Under the pieces are notes generated by a model that was not told the DNA's origin, ran no database searches, and saw only the letters and a program-made list of their open reading frames with translations. Shown one piece after another: positions 45,742 through 54,371 of a DNA stretch of 64,000 nucleotides. Origin of the DNA: Kuschelorhynchus macadamiae (taxonomy: Eukaryota > Arthropoda > Insecta > Coleoptera > Curculionidae). A program made the position numbers and the translations under genes. Each line of letters opens with the position of its first letter. Position 1 is the first letter of the stretch. The stretch lies in NCBI GenBank assembly GCA_030620095.1, contig JAUTXW010004693.1, positions 1 to 64,000 on the forward strand, read 5' to 3'.

Positions 45742-47430
45742 CTAATTGTGAAACTGTTGAAAATGTTCCAAACTACATAATCCCGGTTTTTCTGGACACT
45801 GAAGGCACATATTCCTTGTTAATTTTCGAATGCCTTGTCTGTGACATACAGCACATACTTTTCTCAGTGCTCTCTTTTTCTCACCCTTAGGCAAATGGGC
45901 CATAACATGCTCAAGTTTAGGCCAGCAAGCCTTGGAAGTGGATGGTTTTGATTTACTTGTAGAAACCATATTTTGAAAACCTTCACTATATTTCAACAAA
46001 ATTCCATTGCAGACTAATTTTATATATTCGTACATAGTAATAGGTGTACCCTCATTGGCGTGAATGTATAGTACTCTTGAATTCAGGAGCATGTGAAGTA
46101 CGAGCTGCAAGGAGAGTTTTGTAAACCAAGTATAATTTTTGCGAATAGAGTTGTAAGGTTCTAAGTCCTGATCAATGGCATTCACGGAGCCCATATTTTG
46201 ATTGTAGAAGTCAATGTGCTCGGGCTTTTTGTAATTGAGTTGCTTGGCACCCGATACGTGACGAGTTTTTTCACGAAAACCCGCTGTGTGTTTGCTTGTT
46301 AAAAGGTATACATCCTTTTTATCTCTAAATCTCACTATTAGCTGCATATCTTTACAAATAAAACAAGCCTGATATTGTTCCAGTGGTAAATCTGTCAACT
46401 GCCTGGGAACTCCACGATTAGATCTTATTGTTCCTGTTACAAATGTGTTTTGAGAAAGCAGAAATTCCGATAGTCTTACGGATGTATACCAGTTGTCTAG
46501 TATAATTTCCCTTCCACTGTTTAGTAAATTTTGTGCTAAATGTACCACTATTCGTTCGGATACTGAAAGATTTTCGGTACCCGGAATATGGGATACGTCA
46601 AATGTATCTTTTCCAACGTAAACACAAAAATTCCATGTGTAGCCTCGTAAATTAGGGGCACTTGGGCATAATGCAAACATTTTTATGCCAAATCTGCTCC
46701 TTTTCGACTTTATGTATTGGCGGAAGTGCAACCTTCCTTTATACAGAACAAGGTGCTCGTCGATGGCAAAAACAAGGCCTGGGTCAACCAGATTCATGCA
46801 ATTGTCTTTTAGCATTGCCATAAAAACGCCAATTCTTGTCAGAGGTTGATTGCGTTTCACCGCTTCCGGAGGGCCAAATCGTATAAACTTCAGAATGGAA
46901 AGGTATCTATTCCGGCTCATTACATCCTTATGAAAAACTTTTGGCCCTGAACACAAAATATTAGTACTCCAATAATCTGTTATACGGGGTAATTTTACCA
47001 ATCCTGTTAGGATGTGAAGAGTAAGGAACACATATAATTCACATTTTTCAAGTCTACGCCACTGGACGCCAAAAACGGTCAAAGCGTTATTGTCTTGAAA
47101 ATATTTTTCGGCTCTTTTATTGGTCCACTCACATAGTTTATCTACAATTTTCGGAGTTATGAAACACTCAAAACATTTAACAGGATCTCTGCAATCTTGA
47201 AAATCTATCGCGGGATGGAAGTCAAAATCACTTGAAAAGTTAGAAACGGGTCTAGGCAATTGATCAGCGAAAGGGTCCGCCAAAATTTGCCAGTCATCTA
47301 TAACAACATTTTCAATTTCCTCGTCCTCGTCAGTTTCTGAGAAGGTCTCATCACTATCGCTTCCCATGGAAGCGTCACTTAAGTGATATTCTGGATCATC
47401 GCTATCATCAGAAGAATACAAAGAAGCCAT
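45742..47430 (-). CDS. piggyBac transposase, full-length ORF with altered third Asp
   Basis: 562 codons, open throughout, starting at ATG 47428-47430 (MASLYSSDDSDDPEYHLSD), a usual piggyBac length. The acidic N-terminus is followed by CFECFITPKIVDKLCEWTN and VFGVQWRRLEKCELYVFLTL. The RNase-H-like core has the first Asp in LVFAIDEHLVLYKGRLHFRQ (about residue 220) and the second in REIILDNWYTSVRLSEFLL (about 316). The third motif, GGVDxxDQ in active relatives, reads MGSVNAIDQ (about 415), so the catalytic Asp equivalent to D447 of the moth enzyme is Asn (codon aat) while the following Asp remains. A Cys-rich C-terminal domain (CAVCHRQGIRKL, CLQCPEKPGLCSLEH) is intact. It is the only full-length element protein in the window. 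It lies inside the Tigger gene and is read in the same direction. It could be newly inactivated or retained for DNA binding. Confidence 0.93.
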   Translation of the reverse strand: MASLYSSDDSDDPEYHLSDASMGSDSDETFSETDEDEEIENVVIDDWQILADPFADQLPRPVSNFSSDFDFHPAIDFQDCRDPVKCFECFITPKIVDKLCEWTNKRAEKYFQDNNALTVFGVQWRRLEKCELYVFLTLHILTGLVKLPRITDYWSTNILCSGPKVFHKDVMSRNRYLSILKFIRFGPPEAVKRNQPLTRIGVFMAMLKDNCMNLVDPGLVFAIDEHLVLYKGRLHFRQYIKSKRSRFGIKMFALCPSAPNLRGYTWNFCVYVGKDTFDVSHIPGTENLSVSERIVVHLAQNLLNSGREIILDNWYTSVRLSEFLLSQNTFVTGTIRSNRGVPRQLTDLPLEQYQACFICKDMQLIVRFRDKKDVYLLTSKHTAGFREKTRHVSGAKQLNYKKPEHIDFYNQNMGSVNAIDQDLEPYNSIRKNYTWFTKLSLQLVLHMLLNSRVLYIHANEGTPITMYEYIKLVCNGILLKYSEGFQNMVSTSKSKPSTSKACWPKLEHVMAHLPKGEKKRALRKVCAVCHRQGIRKLTRNMCLQCPEKPGLCSLEHFQQFHN

Positions 47431-47761
47431 AGCGCTAAAAATTATTTACATGCAAAACAAAACCAAACAAATATATCTAAAACTTACCGAGAGTTAACAC
47501 AACAGTCAAAACTAACCTCTAGTGTATACAAATGACGCCTAGAACATGTATATTCACGTAATTTTGCCGAAACAGTCCGTACGACTCCCTACCAGAACAA
47601 CTAAGCGAGCACTGTTTGAAGATCGAAGGTTGCACGTAGATATCCCCACCTTACCACCACCACAGTAGTGGAAGGAAGGTTTATTTCTAATACCAGTCTT
47701 GACAGTCTTATAGTGAGTGCCTTACCATGAAGTTTTGATATCATATTAGAACGTATGGTGC

Positions 47762-47826
47762 AATATCCACCATATGGATATCGCGGTACTGGGAGGCTAA
47801 ACTCAGAATATCCATATGCTGGATAT
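47762..47826. repeat. piggyBac right sub-terminal repeats (two copies)
   Basis: aatatccaccatatggatat at 47762-47781 and aatatccatatgctggatat at 47807-47826, counterparts of the left pair at 45532-45586. The second copy almost touches the terminal inverted repeat. Confidence 0.7.
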
Positions 47827-48530
47827 CTGGAGTGGAAGGGGTTAAAGAACGAGTTTTATTTGGCAAGGCGCGGAAAAAGAGTCGTTATAAATGTCTCTCG
47901 GTGAGTAGTTTTTGATAATAGCACATAATTTCGTTCGCCAATCATTTACCTGAATCAAGACTACAGCCTCTGCTTCGCCACAGATGGATTTGAAAGAGAT
48001 ATTATGACGTTGACAGAACTTCCCCAACCATCCATTTGATCCTTTAAAACCATCAACTTCTAGATTCTTGGCAATTTCTTGTGCTTTTTCCTTTATTATT
48101 GTACCGGATATTGGAATGTTTTTGGAGCGTACTTTACAAAACGAGTCGTAGACAATTTGGTCTATGGCAGCACCTTCAGATTTCGCAAATTTCTTTTTCT
48201 CTTTCATGTTCCCGGTCTCGGGGATTGTTAAAATCGCTCTTGTTTCTCAAAATATCACTAATTTGAAATTTTCCTACACATAATTTTTCTGCTAATACTC
48301 TAACACTAAGTTTGTTTTTTTCCGCGTACTGGATTATTTCAACTTTTGAAATTTGAAGACTCAAAAACTTTCTTTTGTTTGAAGACATATTGATCGCACC
48401 AGAGTAACATCAAAACTAAGATATTCTATTGGTGAAGACTACATTTTATAAAAATAAGGTGATCTATTTACCTACCGGCCAGACAGCATAAGCCAGCTTA
48501 TTGTTAAACTAGTGCTATTAACAATAGGTA

Positions 48531-48670
48531 AAGGCCGTTTTATAGGCTGCAATTCTTCTTTGCAATATGCAATAGTCTTGAACAAAGGCATGCGCAATTT
48601 GACAAAAGGTCCAAATGTCTTGCCACTGCGCATGCTTTGAAATGAGAATTGCAGCATGTAAAACGGCCTT
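48531..48670. mobile_element. 140-bp MITE inside the Tigger 5' region
   Basis: Ends aaggccgttt and aaacggcctt are exact inverses, and the similarity continues (gctgcaattctt against its inverse). No coding sequence. It sits between the Tigger gene start and the Tigger right end, probably a third insertion into that element. The flanks give at best a TAA-like duplication. Confidence 0.7.
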
Positions 48671-48918
48671 AAGCGCCGCGCCGCTCATTAGCATAGATCT
48701 AAATATTGCCCATAATGTGCGTTCTGAGAAGGTAAATTTTACTGTTTTTATTAAAAATGTGCCAAATTTTACTGTCCCTGTCCGTTGTTGAGAGTGTCCG
48801 TTGTCAAGAGGGTTTAGTACACAGGAATACATATACTGACGGTCGGTGACTTCGAAATTGTCTTTTCGGCAGAGGTGTCCATTGTCCGGAGGTGTCCGTT
48901 AAGAGAGGTTTCACTGTA

Positions 48919-50036
48919 ATAAAAATTCTCATTTAGAGATTAGTTTTGTTTAAAATAAAAACAGGAATTAATTTTATTTTTTCTAAAAAGTATTTTTTTT
49001 CAGTTTTTGCTTAAAAAATGTTTAGAATATATTCTTGCTAAAAAACATATTTTAAGAATAATCTTTTCTGAGAATAAAACAATATCGTTTCTGTAAGGAA
49101 GAATTTTGTTTTCCCTCAAAATAAGTTGTTTTGAATAAATACTATATTTTGAAGAAAAATCCTTTTCTTCGTATTCTTTCTATGATATATTGATATAGAG
49201 ATATATTTATTACCAAGCCTAATTTTGAATATATCTAAACGGTCTAACTGTGTTTCGACATTTATATACAACATTAGTTTTTACAACCTGCTACATAACA
49301 CCCGAGGCAATCACATATTTCAATTATATTCATATTTCCAACGTTTTAAGAAGTCTCAAGAGAGACTTCTGTCACTACGTAATATAACTAACGGTACCCC
49401 AGGAAGAATGCGTAGGTACAGGTAAAAATGTCTTCAACAGAATAAAGGGTTGTAAAGATTTAGTAAACTGCGGTCAGATGATTAAGGATAAGAGAAACAA
49501 TTGCTATTTGACAAATGACTTTTTGAAATTATGGGGTGGCCACAAGTCCCAGTGACAAATGATGTAAAGACACTTCGGACATTGTCGGTCTTTTTGTTAT
49601 AGACGTAGACCACCTTAGCACAACATAGGTCGACCGCTCGATACTATTAATATTACTGTCATGTCTCGTATTATTGAAAAAGTACACGATATGTCTTTGA
49701 TACCGCTTTACAATGCTTGTGGGTTTATCTAGATCTAAACCCATATAGTTTCAGTTCCATATTACTTTTTGATAGGCATTTTAAAAACGTGCCGGATTTA
49801 ACTAGTATATATTTTTGTATGCACAATTAATTGCGATAAACGCACTAACCCTTTTTTTGTTTTGGGGAATAATTAAATGCAGACTTTTATTTTTTTTAAA
49901 TTTTATTATACAAGGAACTTGTATAGTAAAATATTTGTATAATAAAATATAAAATGAATATTTAGAACAGTAATGTTTAAAAATTAGAATAATATATTAT
50001 TATAGTAATATTTATAAATAAGAAACTCACATTCAA
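48919..50036. other. No gene recognised
   Basis: AT-rich sequence. A 66-codon frame at 49225 shows no recognisable family. The left end of the next DD41D-like element should lie near 49860-50036, but I could not fix it. Confidence 0.3.
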
Positions 50037-51894
50037 TTATTCAAATGCTTTGAGCTGCTGGAAATGGCCACCGTTCTTTTCTATGCAATACAATAATGGG
50101 TCCAAAACTCTATTATTTTTATTCCACCCCACACATTTACTGAACGCCTTCCAGAATGTTTGACTTCAAAAAAAGTTTCAGGAGTTTGGAATACCTGCAG
50201 TGCTGAGACAGGACTCATCAGCAGAGGCGCAACTAGACATCGACTTTTGGGGGGCTCAAGCCCTGACACGATCTGATTAATATCTATGACAGCTGTCAAA
50301 AAATATATATTTTTTACATATACACTTAAAGTTACATAGAACGATGAAACTCGTATATAAAAATTTTAGTGAGTTCATAGTTATCATTTCTCCTGTATAA
50401 CATAATGCTGCTTTTTGGTCTACCCTGTATACCAGCCCAAGTAGCACATATAATCATATATGGGCTAAAATGCTGTGATATTTGCTAATATATCTGGCTA
50501 ATGGAAATATGGCTAAAGTGGGGAATAATAATTTGGCCATAATGGGGCAAAAATGGCCAATTGGCAATTATATGACCCACTCTTTTGATTTTATGGTTGG
50601 GTTTATTAGCTACTTTTTGACTTTAAAATCAAGCTTTTTTAGCTGAATTCTGATTTGTTTTTTAGCCGAAATTTGAGTAACATTTATGTAGGAATAGTAT
50701 TAACAGAGCCAATCAGTGTAAGAATTTATGAGCCAAGAGGAAATGCAAACATAACAAATCATGGTATCGTAGAAATACGTACACTATGACTTATTGTGTA
50801 AAATATTCATTTGATGGTTGGTGGGGACAAAACACACTTGCCTAGGAACTTTTACTGTTAAAATAATCTAAGATAGGCATGTAAAACACACGCCCCTTCT
50901 TGAAACTAAACATTTCGTTTTCTACAATTTTTTTTTTAATTATTTTTGGAGACTTATTTTAGTAAGAATGTTCATTAAAGAGTCCCTAATGTAAAAAAAC
51001 ATGCATGAAAATACGTTTTTATTGGTAGAAAGAATATGTTTGTTTAAAGTGGTCAAGTAATGGCTGCTAGGAAATTAGTTTAATTTTAATTTCAATCATG
51101 GCGGATCATAATAAGCTTTAGGTTATTTTTAAGCAAATGCTCCTTGAAATTGGCCACCTTGCAAGCAAATATTTATCAAATGGGAATAATTTTCAAATGT
51201 GGCAACATTTATTAAAATTTTGCCAATAAAAATGCCTACTAGGTTTGCCTTTAGTACTCGCTAAAAATGGCTAATTTAAGACCCAGGAGCCAGCGTAATA
51301 AAATTAAACGGGCGGCGATTACCCCAAGACGGCGCACTGTGGTCCTTTTTAGCAATCTGTGCGTGCAAAAGTCATAAATTTTAGATGATACGATTATACT
51401 GCAATATTGTTTTTTAAATACCCAGATAACCAGGGAGTTCAAAAAATATTATATCAAAGCATGCCATGACCGATTCTATAAACAAATGAGTTGCGAAGTC
51501 AAGAATTGTTTGCGTTGACGAGCCTGGCTTCGAGACAATTATTTTAGTCTTTGTATTTCAAGGTGTGATAACTTTTTTGTGAGTAAATTTTGTGGGAGTT
51601 TATTATGGAGCTAAGGCTTAATGGTAGGTGCTTAATCTTGATTATTTTAGTTTTGTTTGCATCTTGTGTTTATTAACTAGTTTAACTGTTATATGAAACA
51701 CTATTCGGGACCTAATCTAAAAAAGTTATTTTTATTAAGATGCATTAGACAAAACGTTACGTAATTGGAGGGGATTGGTTTTAATTTCATATTTGTTATG
51801 TACTTTATGTACTTTCATATGTTAACTCTATTTATTTACAATTAATTTTGATATCGTCGACTAGTAGTAAGGCAATTTTGACTTGTTGAAAAAA

Positions 51895-52190
51895 TTTACT
51901 TATTACTATAACGCCAACGTTTCGCCACCTTGATGTGTCATCATCAGGTCTAGAAGAGTAAAGTTATAGAAAGTCCAATAAAAGTTTTTCAGTGTCTTAC
52001 AAACTCGCGATGCACCTATATCAATGTGTCTTTAATATCCTTACTGGTTTTTTCCAAAATATTTTATATAATTATTATGTGTGGTGATAAAATGCCGTTA
52101 TGGGATTTTCTTAACACTATTATACTAGCCTTGATGATGTCACAAAAATAAACCGAAACATCGGCGTTGTAGTAATAAATAAATCCGTTA
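51895..52190. repeat. Pair of inverted Penelope-like tails inside Transib
   Basis: On the minus strand at 51947-51908, CTGATGA followed by a stem-like stretch and GAAACGTTGG; on the plus strand at about 52130-52160, ttgatgatgtcac and CCGAAACATCGG. The outer flanks (acttattactataacgcc and ggcgttgtagtaataaat) are inverse to each other. This is a small hairpin-like unit made of two such tails. It lies just upstream of the first recognisable transposase exon. Confidence 0.55.
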
Positions 52191-52257
52191 AAAATGTCAA
52201 AATTCAAAAAAATATTTATTTGCGTATATACCACAACGTCTGACGTTTAGTGAAATT

Positions 52258-53260
52258 TTCGTGAGTTGGCGCAATGAGACAGACTCAAACCGGAAATTTG
52301 ATGTAGTAATGAAATATTTGAGGGACACGACAAATCTAGGGGAGTTTGATGAGGCCTCAAAATTTAAATTTAACAAGAAAGTTAAGAATTTATGTGGACT
52401 GTTGGCTTGTGAATGGAGAATATGTAATCGTACATTAAAAACCCTTTTACTTAAGAACAAAAAGTGGTTGGCCGGTTGCTTGACTTTTAAGGGAGTTTCC
52501 TGTGAATTAAGAGAAACGACGTATACAAATAAGGGACGACAAAAGAAATCTTTTAGTGCAGTCGTTCTTCAAAGAAAAGAAAGGGACAAACCATTGTACT
52601 GAAATGACGTTAAGACGAGAAGGAAAAAGGGATGGTGCTGTATTAATTAGGATTGGTTCTTCCACAGTTTCACCAAAAAAAAAAAACAAATAAAAAAGAA
52701 GTCCAAGAAAATCTTCGACAAAAAATGGGCCTTCTAGTCGACTTGTCCAAGCGAGGCTATGGCAGCAGTAACACGGGAAATGTGTCTAGGAGCTTCTTCC
52801 AAAATTCTGAATTAGTTTCGGAAGCTACCGGAGTCAATAAAGATCTAATGGAAAGACTAGGTACAATTGTTCGCACAGTTTGTTCTGGATTTGTAATAAA
52901 CATCGAAGCTTTTGAACGTTTTGTTGCAGAGACGGCTAGTCTATATGTTCAGGAGTATCCCTGGTTCTATATACCTTAGAGTATTCACAAACTTCTAATA
53001 CATGGAAGCCTTATTATAAAAGAGGCAATCGTTCCTATAGACCGATTATCGGAAGAAGCCCAGGAGGAAACAAAGATGTCAAAAATTTCCGAGAGTTTCA
53101 TTCTCGCAATTTTTCCCGAAAGGAAAACATAGAAGACATGTTTCATCTCCTTTTGGTGTCTTCTGACCCTCTTGTATCCAACGTGCGGAGAGTAAAACCA
53201 AAGCGTGGTAGCATTCTCCCTGTGTCTGTTTTCGCTTTACTAGAAGCACCAGTAGATTAG
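52258..53260 (+). pseudogene. Transib transposase pseudogene, internal deletion
   Basis: The N-terminal part (52261-52602): DVVMKYLRDTTNLGEFDEAS, CEWRICNRTLKTLLLKNKKW and GRQKKSFSAVVLQRKER match the Transib N-terminus. After a break, LRQKMGLLVDLSKRGYGSSN, TGNVSRSFFQNSELVSEATG (the conserved GN-x-x-RxFF motif comparable to the RAG1 region around its catalytic Glu), FERFVAETASLYVQEYPWFY, a stop, IHKLLIHGSLIIKEAIVPID, RLSEEAQEE and LLVSSDPLVSNVRRVKPKRG, to a stop at 53258. The central region with the two catalytic Asp is missing (at about 52650). A short ATG frame near 51605 followed by gtaggt could be a first exon with a splice donor. Confidence 0.85.
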
Positions 53261-53630
53261 TATTGTATATTGTTAAAAAAATTATTGTTGCAAAGAATTT
53301 TTTGATATGTTAAAAATTAATTATGATTTTGTTTAACCTATATTGCGATTCAACATTAGTTTGTATTTAAATTAGCACTATTTGATTTGAAAAAGTACTA
53401 GTGACACTTCATTACAATTACATTAAAAAAAAACGTAATTTGAGTATTTTTTGATTCGTGTTGGCTCCTCAGCTCATCCCTTTGAAGATTCTAGCTATCG
53501 GTTACATGTGCAAATATAGTTATGTTTATTATATTGTTCATATAAAATCATTTGGCACACGTTCACAACAACATTAAAGTGCAAACTACTTTTGCACGCA
53601 CAGATTGCTAAAAACGACTACTGTGCGGCG

Positions 53631-54371
53631 TTTTTCTATAATATGTGGTGAAATATTTAATCTTTTTATTAGACATGTTGTATGGCAAATAATTTATATT
53701 TCGTTTTTCTAAATGCATGTTCAGTTTGGTTAAGTATAGTTTTATAGGTTATAAACGTAAATTTGAAAATGTGGCATTTTTTGACAATATTAAATGCAAA
53801 AATAAGCATACAAAGCAAAGCAAATAAAACTACCCAATTTTAGTTTAATTTTGAAACAAAGATATGATAATTAAAGCCATATTTTTTCCTCTCGATTTTT
53901 GTTGTCTTAAAATGTCATAATCTGGCATTCTTATATACCTAGTATTACTATAATTAAACCTAAATGCTTGCTAAAATATGTTTAGTTGGCATATGGGAAA
54001 AATGTCTACTTATTGATTATATTCTGACCTGGATTTGTATTGATTAAAAATGCCGTATTCTGGCATTTTAAACAGCTATGCTTACTATAATTTAACTTCA
54101 ATACTTACTAGAATATATCTGGTTATATTGTGGCAACAAAATTGACAGATATTTCTACTTTTTGGCCATCCAATATTACCAAAAAAGTTGAAGGTTTAAT
54201 TATCCTATAAAAGATATATTTTGGCCAAGTAATTATGCTATAGTCTATCTATATTAAAAACTGCTACTTTTGGAGCCAAAAAAATCTAATTTGAAGCGAG
54301 CTTTCATGGCTAGAAAACAAACCAAGAATCATTTGCCAAAATATGACAAATCTCTGGTTTATATGTGTTTT
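53631..54371. other. No gene recognised
   Basis: AT-rich part of the hAT-like element right of the Transib insertion. No motif beyond scattered tggcattt-like short repeats. Confidence 0.3.

Larger units (their letters stand above)
45360..47841 (-). mobile_element. piggyBac transposon in a TTAA site
   Basis: Flanked by TTAA (45356-45359 and 47842-47845). The 15-bp ends are ccctttccactccag on the left and, inverted, ccccttccactccag on the right. 2482 bp long with one transposase gene. Taking out the element and one TTAA joins the Tigger frame exactly (…NKTRSL-KGETCAGG…). Sub-terminal ggatatcc repeats lie near both ends. Confidence 0.97.
42300..48388 (-). pseudogene. Tigger/pogo transposase (CENP-B HTH plus DDE_1), split in three
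   Basis: From 48388: MSSNKRKFLSLQISKVEIIQ and LAEKLCVGKFQISDILRNKS, the pogo N-terminal HTH. After a frameshift, KKFAKSEGAAIDQIVYDSFC and SNGWLGKFCQRHNISFKSI form the CENP-B-type HTH. The first-Asp segment is damaged (SPRDIYNDSF). At TTAA (47842) the piggyBac interrupts; reading resumes at 45359 with LKGETCAGGKASKERLSILL, then the second Asp in RNVLLFLDNAASHPIL and the third in NTTSHCQPLDQGVIQNFKNR. At 44757 the DD41D-like element interrupts; the acidic tail (SYSEIDESLFTENPNSVHE, ISSFNIKNIKEAYKM-like) lies at 42588-42300. Even without insertions the gene is frameshifted. Confidence 0.9.
41940..48916 (-). mobile_element. Tigger/pogo element carrying two later insertions
   Basis: The ends are exact inverses over cagtgaaacct (41940-41950 and 48906-48916), flanked by TA at 41938-41939 and 48917-48918. 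Sub-terminal ggtgtccgtt-type repeats occur at both ends, as in Tigger elements. Without the DD41D-like insertion (42591-44756) and the piggyBac (45360-47841) the element is about 2.3 kb, a normal Tigger size. The gene runs leftward. Confidence 0.95.
51335..53625 (+). mobile_element. Transib transposon (RAG1-related superfamily)
   Basis: Inverted ends of about 37 bp begin cactgtggtc on the left and cacagtagtc on the right (inverse), then share gtttttagcaatctgtgcgt-type sequence. Flanked by perfect 5-bp copies of cggcg (51330-51334 and 53626-53630). A GC-rich 5-bp duplication and CACWRTR-type ends are diagnostic of Transib. The ends also resemble a 23-RSS: heptamer, 23 bp, then gcaaaagtc in place of ACAAAAACC. 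It carries an internally deleted transposase gene. Confidence 0.93.

Noticed and set aside
48472..48832. Minus-strand frames of 61 and 104 codons upstream of the Tigger gene
   Set aside because: They cover the 140-bp MITE and the Tigger terminal region; no similarity to known proteins.
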